Assembly: GCF_021730395.1 (NCBI RefSeq)
Contig: NC_069367.1
Coordinates: forward strand, 4,028,501 to 4,092,500
DNA from: Mercenaria mercenaria
Lineage: Eukaryota > Mollusca > Bivalvia > Venerida > Veneridae
Length of the DNA: 64,000 bases
Reading direction: 5' to 3'
Each line of letters begins with the position of its first letter. The stretch's first letter is position 1. Of the stretch, positions 58,188-64,000 are shown piece after piece. The position numbers and the translations under genes are program-made. The notes under the pieces are model-generated. The model did not search any database. It was not told where the DNA came from and saw only the letters and a list, made by a program, of their open reading frames with translations.

Positions 58188-59151
58188 GCTAATATTTCAT
58201 TTCATTTGCTTTCATAGAAGTAGGCGGAAGAATTACTCTAGAAGCTCTCGGCGAAATTTTAGATTATGCCCCAATGTAATGCGATATTGACACTTTAGCG
58301 TATTGTTTTGGTGTATTGTCTTCGTGTATTACTAAATATCGGATTTTCTATCGATAAACGCTTTATTCTAAGCGTTTCACGTTTCAGTTCGTACTCGATA
58401 TTTTTCGTCCCAGGCTAATTCATAACCACTAAAATCGATAAAAAGTCTAAGGGTCGGCGTCAAAAAATAGGGTCACTCTGGTTACCTGCCATGCATATAT
58501 TTTTTTTTATTTTGGCCTAAGCGGGTAACTTATGTTATGCCATGTTATATTCACATTAATGTACAAAACAAATTGTAAAAAAAATTCAATGGGGCCTCTC
58601 ATTTACAATTATATCAACAATTATCACCTGAACTGAGTGCATTCATGAGTGGAAAATATTGATGGTACACTGATGTGTTTGTTTACAATGCAAAATCTTT
58701 AATTACTTCTTTCAGGTCAATTTTAGTATGGTTTTGATAAGCTTTTAATCAAGTTAGGAGTTTTAGACTCTTGGCAAGCCTTACATATTGAATGTACAAA
58801 AGACAAAAGAAAGTTCAGCAAATACTCCTTCAAATTGTTGAAAGCGGACTAACTTTACACTATACCCTATTAAATATTTTAGCTATGGAGACTTTTCATA
58901 TGGATTATGATTTGGTAAATCTCCTAATCAATGATAAACTGTCAATACAAGTGTTGTCAAATTTGCTTCAGATATTTTAGAAGGTCATTTTTAAATATCA
59001 AATATTTCTATTTTTACATGGAGAAGAGGAAAACAACATATTTAGTCAACTGGTGCTCTTAGCTATCAATTCGTGCAAACAGTCTAAAACATGACATTCG
59101 AGAAATTACAAACGGAATGAACAGTAGACTAGAATGGTTCAGGTTTTACGA

Positions 59152-59468
59152 TTAACAATTCATATTGAGATCAATAACATCATCCGAATATTTTCCACCT
59201 CCTTCTGGAAAACAGCGGTATGTAGCTTCATCATCACACAAAAGGTAGCTTATGTGTACTGAAAGCATGCCGCCGGTACTGTTACGGTGACTCATCTCTG
59301 GAACAGTGCTAATGCCCTTTATATTGTCACCTGTGCTTATTGACGAAACCATCTCTCCATTTCCTCTTGTAATTTTTATATCCGTAAGGTTTTTAAAATC
59401 TTCAACAATACACACGATAGTTAATGCTGACCCTATTTCGCTTGAGCCCCCGTCTCTGAAGTATATGT
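59152..59468 (-). CDS. Gene C exon 6: terminal Ig domain and stop
   Basis: Acceptor tatatttcag; reads DIYFRDGGSSEIGSALTIVC, later MLSVHISYLLCDDEATYRCF and ends DLNMNC with TAA at 59154-59152. LCDDEATYRC is a good Ig F-strand. Placement after the chitin-binding module differs from genes 1 and 2. Confidence 0.82.
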
Positions 59469-62400
59469 CTGAAATATAAAATGCATGTGTCTGTACATGC
59501 CGCCTTTCTATCAATTAATTACGACATGTGTGAAACTGAAATCAAAACAAGGCTCTTACTGCAATATCAGTTATAGGTATTTTTTTAGGATTATACAGTA
59601 ATAAATAATATGTATTAATAATGCTAGAGAAATATTTTCTAGTAAATATACAAAGCAACCAACGATATCTACCTGTAACCGAACAACCGATTCCAAGAGA
59701 ACATTGGCTGCATCCTCCGGTGTTAACATGGTAACAATGGTCGTTTCCACATGCAAACACGTCCAATACAGAATCATAACTGTCATCTTTATCGCATTCA
59801 ACATACAAACCACAGTTATAAGGGTATAAGACAAGATCTTGACCCTGGCAGATTCTTTCTACAATTGAACAAAGTAAAATAAAATAAAGAAATTCTTGTC
59901 TGGTCTACTTGAGATATTCGCATAATTATGTTTAAAGCGGAAGTCTGAATGTATGCTTTATGATAAATGATAACGAAAATACTATTTAGATGAATGAGTA
60001 CTTAACTATAGGCGATTTAAAAATACTATTTAGATGGTTTTGTACATTATCGTAAATAATTACGAGAATACTACTTGGATGACTGTGTACTTAATTAAAG
60101 ATGTTTTAAAAATACTATTTAGATTGTTGTGTACATCATTATAGATAATTGCGAAAATACTATTTAAATGATTATGTATCTAATTAAAGATGATTAAAAA
60201 TATTACTATTTAGATGACTGTGAACTTTATCGTAAATAATTACAAGAATACTATGAAAATGCTAATTAGATAATACTACTGTATAAAAAATCATACCTGG
60301 TAGAACTTTAACAACGCCGTTGTCAGGTGGGATATCTATCTGATCAAATGAACTAGAATTAGAAGGCTTTGTAATGCATCTAATGTGTTTCCGATGCCAT
60401 TTCATTGAAACTCTTTTCAAGCCAAAAATAACTACCATCCTGTACCAACAGTTTTTCAGAGCGGTCTTTATGTCTTCAATCCAAGCCGCATCAGTTTCGT
60501 ATTCACCATTCACAGACGATAACAATGTTGTATATGTACCGCCATAGTCACTTTCAATGATCACTTTACCATTCGGTTTCGCAAAAAGCATTTCACATAC
60601 GAACAGAGATCTTGTTGTGTCTTCTCCTTCGACAACGTGCGGAGATATAGTTAATATTGGAGCACCAGGCTTACCTGGAAAACACTAGTATCAGTACCAA
60701 TGGATCCAGTAACCCACCAGTTGAATTGTATTAAAACTAAAGATCATGACTGGCTAGTAATCGTGAATATATTTAGTAAACATTGCTACTATTTTAGGTA
60801 TCTTATAACGGAACCTAGTCTATTGCGAGTATATGACCTTTACATAAATGTGTAATTTATTACGAAACATTGTGTGCTGTAGGTGTATGACCTTTACGAA
60901 AATATGCAACTTATCAAGAAAAAATTGTCTACTGTTTATGACCTTTACATAAATATTTAAGTGTGCATTTTGAACGAAGTACTGTTTAAGCTTTAATAAA
61001 CATGATATTAATTACGTAACATTGTCTAGTGTAGGTGAACGGCATTTAACTTGATAAGCAAATATTTGGAATGTTTGTACAAAACGCATATAAAACGGGA
61101 ACAGTTAAAAATCCTACCTTGTATTCTAATAAATCTTTCGGCATGAAACACATGCAAATTATCCTTCATGTGAACCTCACATGTGAAGTTGATATCTCCA
61201 GGTATTTCAAACGCATCGGAACACTGGACAGTTTCAAATGTTATGGTAACTTTACCCGAATCATGAGTAAAACTGTCTTTGATCTTGATTTTGTCATTAG
61301 ATGTAGTCCGATTGTATGAAACTATGTTATTTTCTATTGTTGCTATTGTAACTGAACCTTTATTCCAACTAGCTCTTCTAAACACAACTTTCCTCCATTC
61401 AGCTTTTCGAAATTCACAAGTAAGTTGGGATGTTTCACCGATCAGAAAGACGCTTGGATTTATAAATAAATCAACTGAAAAGTATGCATATATATGTGTA
61501 GATGAAAATAAAAAATAATTTGCTATGCGCCTTCTTGTTCCAAAGAAAAACAATTTTAAAGTTTATCAATGTAAGAATCAAAACTGTATGACCGTTAAAC
61601 TTGAAGGTAGCTGGTTTTATTTTTACAAAAAAAAAAAAAAAAACCAAAACGACAACAACAATACTACATGTGTTGTTTACTCATATCACATATCTGAGAT
61701 TAAGTATCACGATTTTCTTGTTTTTGATCGGGATGTTAGTTTTATCAAGAAAATATTTTCATCTTTTACTTTAAACGTTGCATTGCCACAGTGGCTACAT
61801 TTTTTTCACGTTTACTGTATTTAAAGGTTTTTGGCAAAACTATATACATTTTGTGTTAAGATGTTAAAACTTTATTTTTCAAAATTCATTTAGTATTTTG
61901 ATTTTTAAAATTTGGATCATACACCGAGATTTTCATATTTTGGATAATGTGCTTTGTATCGTGCACATCTACCTAGATTTTCGTATTTGTATTGTGCATC
62001 TCTACATCTACCTAGATTTTTGTACTTGTATTATGCACCTCTATATCTACCTAGATTTTCATATTTGTATTACGTACATATAAGTAGATTTTCAATTTAT
62101 ATCATGCACATCGACCTGGATTTTCAATTTATGTTATGCACATCTACCTAGATTTTCAATTTATATTATGCAAATCTACCTAGATTTTCGCATTTAGGAT
62201 TTCCGCTCCAATGTCCGTCTCCATTACACCAAACAAAACTGTTGCTATGCTCAGCAAGTTGGAATCCAGTGTCGCATGTTAGACTTAATGAAGTGTTGAA
62301 TTTTGTCTCTTGTCCAGATTCTAATATGAGCACATGATCCGGTGGTAGGTATTTACCACAATCAACTGGTTCACATGTAGCAACATGGCTCCAAGTCCCG

Positions 62401-63950
62401 CTGTCCAAACATATAGCTGTGTCATTTCCATCTATTCTAAAACCTTTATTGCAAGATATATTAACCATTGATGAAGAATAAACTTCTTCAGTAGAACTGA
62501 CATGACCATTAGAAACATCTGGGTATTTTAAACATTTTGATTGACATTCATCCCGGTCACTACAAACGTCGTGGTCTTCTGAAAAAAAGAGACAAATCTT
62601 TAAGTCATCAACAAAATAAGTCTTTTGACTTGATAATTAGATGCAAATGTCTCATATCAATTAGTAATGTCTCTACTGACAAATATGTCGAGCAGTGAGC
62701 AATACTGGTTCAAATAGTTTTGATAAATTGACAAAATAAATAGGGTTTAGTCCGTTGGCCGTGACAAGTATCGGCAATATCCGTGCGACTACATATGATC
62801 ATTTCCTATTTCGGCATCTTTCAGTAATAAAAAATTCCGTGTGATTACGTATCATGATTTCCTATTCCGGCATCCTTCAGTCAGAAAATTAACTTACTTT
62901 TGTTTTTTTTTCATAACAGTCGGGGACTGACGAAATCTTATACAGAGAATACGTTATAAAACGGCAAATGCCGAAATCCCTACCTCTGGTTATTTTTTAA
63001 CCAAGAATTATTAGATAGTCACAAAAAAAGCTTTTACTGGGGAAAACATCTTTTCTCTTGGAAAAATCTTCATAGCACTAAGATTTTACACATATTTATG
63101 CACTTACACAGCGAATTTCCGAAAATATGACTAATCAAATTTAAACGTGTTTAACCAGAAATCTTATGAAACAGTGCAAAATGCATTATTTAGGTCAGTT
63201 AAAACAAGACAACAACAACAAAAGAAAAAAAAGCAAAACAACAAACTATAGAGATATCTCATTGATGTGGTTAAGACCAAACCAGATACTGATTTGTTTT
63301 AGCTCGATTGTGATTAAAGCTTCAAGCTTATTGGAACCACTCTCGAGTCCTCTTCCTGGAAAAACCAGTACTGGTGTCATATGAAAGTCATGTTTGTGAC
63401 CCCAGTGAGGCTCGAACTCGCGAGCCCTGGATTGAGCGGCCGACACCATATCGACAAGACCACCGCTCTTATCATTTAAGAATGTTTCTCATTGCAGAGT
63501 TGGTGCAGCCATTCGGCGCATGCGCGGAATTATTATCAAATGGAACGCACGGCAAAAATACTCATTTTTTTGCATGTCCGCATGCATTTAGTGTATAATG
63601 TGCATAATATATTGACTAAAGGTTAGGGTTAGAATCACCATGGTTACAAAATATATACATTTAAGGTATTTTTGTTCAAATTTAGTTAATCCGGTATATA
63701 CCGGAGTCTGTAATATATCACGGGCGCACCAACTCTGTATTTAGTCACAGCCATCATTTAAGGCATTGTGTGCTCTAGGTGACAAACAGAATGTAATTAT
63801 ACCTGTTCGTTTGGTGATCAAAAGTACAGCAACCACAGAAGCAATAGCAACCAGCAGTAGCAGAATTACTACAATCATTATGATGATTTTCCTTTTACTG
63901 TACTTTCTTGCTTTCGGTATAACCGTAGCCAAATTCCTACATTCAGGAAT
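59152..63950 (-). CDS. Gene C: type II receptor, TM, 2 CCP, 2 Ig, CBM14-like, terminal Ig (5' exon missing)
   Basis: Six exons on the minus strand: 63950-63803 (TM), 62578-62180 (CCP x2), 61474-61118 (Ig), 60674-60297 (Ig), 59858-59673 (CBM14-like), 59468-59152 (Ig, stop). All junctions are GT-AG and phase 1; together 1785 bases, 594 residues plus TAA, with no internal stop. The first exon begins in phase 0 at a strong acceptor (tctttttaattcag), so a cytoplasmic exon like gene D's lies beyond 64000. The CCP exon is clearly related to gene 2's third CCP, but the ectodomain is shorter and the CBM14-like domain is followed by one more Ig. Its tail-to-tail partner is gene 2. Likely a second receptor class of the same family. 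Confidence 0.82.
59673..59858 (-). CDS. Gene C exon 5: CBM14-like chitin-binding domain
   Basis: Acceptor ttcaattgtag, donor ttacag|gtagat. Reads ERICQGQDLVLYPYNC, GLYVEC, then cysteines in FACGND, HCYHV, GGCSQC, IGCSV. The PYNCxxYVEC core matches the CBM14 centre in gene 1 (PYSCRRYVEC); the second half is diverged, so sugar binding is less certain. Confidence 0.78.
59960..60270. repeat. AT-rich minisatellite in gene C intron 4
   Basis: Units of about 60 bp with acgagaatactactt/gatgactgtgtacttaatt; same array type as 26215-26620. Confidence 0.85.
60297..60674 (-). CDS. Gene C exon 4: Ig domain
   Basis: Acceptor gttttccag, donor taccag|gtatga. Reads GKPGAPILTISPHVVEGEDT, cysteines in LFVCEMLF, KNCWYR and HIRCITKP. 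Longer than a standard Ig because of a loop around SSVNGEYETDAAWIEDIK. Confidence 0.8.
61118..61474 (-). CDS. Gene C exon 3: Ig domain
   Basis: Acceptor atacttttcag, donor acaag|gtagga. Reads VDLFINPSVFLIGETSQLTC with a following Trp (RKAEWRKVVF), partner Cys in INFTCEVHM and an extra VQCSDAF, as in gene 2 Ig 3. Confidence 0.83.
61930..62185. repeat. Minisatellite made of splice-donor-like units beside gene C exon 2
   Basis: About seven units of 35-55 bp. On the minus strand most contain gaaaatctaggtagat, which is the exon 2 end and its donor (gaaaatctag|gtagat). The first unit overlaps the real exon boundary at 62180. Confidence 0.88.
62180..62578 (-). CDS. Gene C exon 2: Cys-rich linker and two CCP modules
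   Basis: Acceptor ttttttcag, donor aatctag|gtagat. Starts EDHDVCSDRDECQSK, then CCP modules from CLKYPDVSNGHV and CGKYLPPDHVLI; Trp before the last Cys in each (SGTWSHVATC, GHWSGNPKC). The second module aligns with CGQYHLSKHV of gene 2. Confidence 0.85.
63290..63470 (-). mobile_element. tRNA-derived SINE, third family, in gene C intron 1
   Basis: Same head and body as 54478-54640 (gagcggtggtcttgtcgata, gcgagttcgagcctcactgg). Confidence 0.82.
63495..63737. mobile_element. Small MITE in gene C intron 1
   Basis: Inverted ends cagagttggtgc / gcaccaactctg; interior has cggcgcatgcgcgg and a ccggtatataccgg palindrome. No coding capacity. Confidence 0.75.
63803..63950 (-). CDS. Gene C exon 1 in window: juxtamembrane and TM helix
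   Basis: Reads IPECRNLATVIPKARKYSKR, K, then a long hydrophobic helix (IIMIVVILLLLVAIASVVAV) and LLITKRTG. Basic residues precede the helix, so the N-terminus is cytoplasmic. Donor aacag|gtataa, phase 1. An ATG at 63992 could start a short form, but the polypyrimidine-rich acceptor just before IPEC makes an internal exon more likely. Confidence 0.8.
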
Positions 63951-64000
63951 CTGAATTAAAAAGAAAAGGATCATTTTACAATTGTTATTCATATATTAAG

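Larger units (their letters stand above)
51532..59151. other. Tail-to-tail interval between gene 2 and gene C
   Basis: 3' flank of gene 2 with AATAAA at 51752-51757, then no supported host exon. Blocks match 17.65-25.3 kb of unit A. Unit B-specific insertions are a TTAA element, a MITE, a fold-back repeat and about 1 kb at 57.49-58.5 kb that includes a retroelement-type fragment. Confidence 0.6.

Noticed and set aside
61071-61518. Plus-strand ORFs over gene C exon 3
   Set aside because: Antisense shadows of a minus-strand Ig exon with good splice sites.
61930-62185. CRISPR-like array
   Set aside because: Units are directly adjacent and variable in length with no unique spacers; it is a eukaryotic minisatellite.
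63951-63992. ATG at 63992 as the start of gene C
   Set aside because: The sequence before IPEC is a pyrimidine-rich tract ending in cag, as expected of an internal exon acceptor, and relatives have a long tail exon upstream. Kept only as a possible alternative start.

Overview
Eukaryotic DNA, most likely from a bivalve mollusc of venerid-clam type. The AT-rich background, short exons in long introns, tRNA-headed SINEs and a fold-back repeat family I associate with clam genomes all point that way; the species assignment is inference. The window holds a cluster of related genes for a membrane-receptor family that I do not recognise as a named one. No individual gene has a symbol I would trust.

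The family design is: a basic N-terminal cytoplasmic tail, one transmembrane helix (type II topology), complement-control (CCP/sushi) modules, several immunoglobulin (Ig) domains, and a chitin-binding type-2 (CBM14/peritrophin-A) domain. Nearly all introns are phase 1, so each module sits on its own symmetric exon. The best-preserved member (gene 2, + strand, 38307-51531) splices through ten exons into a 1068-residue frame: ITIM-like tail, TM, 3 CCP, 6 Ig, C-terminal CBM14. Its paralogue (gene 1, + strand, 5.3-17.6 kb) has all ten exons but has lost the ATG used in gene 2 and carries a stop in the third CCP. Gene C (minus strand, 63950-59152) is a diverged relative: TM, 2 CCP, 2 Ig, CBM14-like, terminal Ig; its N-terminal exon lies beyond the right edge. 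Gene D (minus strand, 614 to the left edge) shows only a tyrosine-rich cytoplasmic exon. Gene E (minus strand, about 34.3-25.3 kb) is a 5'-truncated, frame-broken copy of a gene C-like locus.

Layout: D(-) 1(+) | E(-) 2(+) | C(-). Genes alternate in strand, head-to-head (D/1, E/2) and tail-to-tail (1/E, 2/C). The segment at about 2.5-26 kb is repeated at about 35.9-60 kb, offset by 33-34 kb, so the cluster grew by tandem duplication of a two-gene unit. Many mobile elements sit in only one of the two units, and the other unit gives an empty site: SINEs with 8-bp target duplications, a non-autonomous hAT-type element, TTAA-flanked MITEs, long fold-back elements and a long-TIR MITE nested in a SINE. 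A mariner element, a 2.95-kb terminal-inverted element and other inserts fill 26.6-34 kb inside the broken gene E.

Taken together the genes suggest cell-surface receptors that could bind chitin or glycans through CBM14 and signal through tyrosine motifs in the N-terminal tail. The combination of Ig domains with a chitin-binding domain recalls the secreted VCBP immune proteins of amphioxus and Ciona, but here it is membrane-anchored and joined to CCP modules. Function is inferred from domains only.
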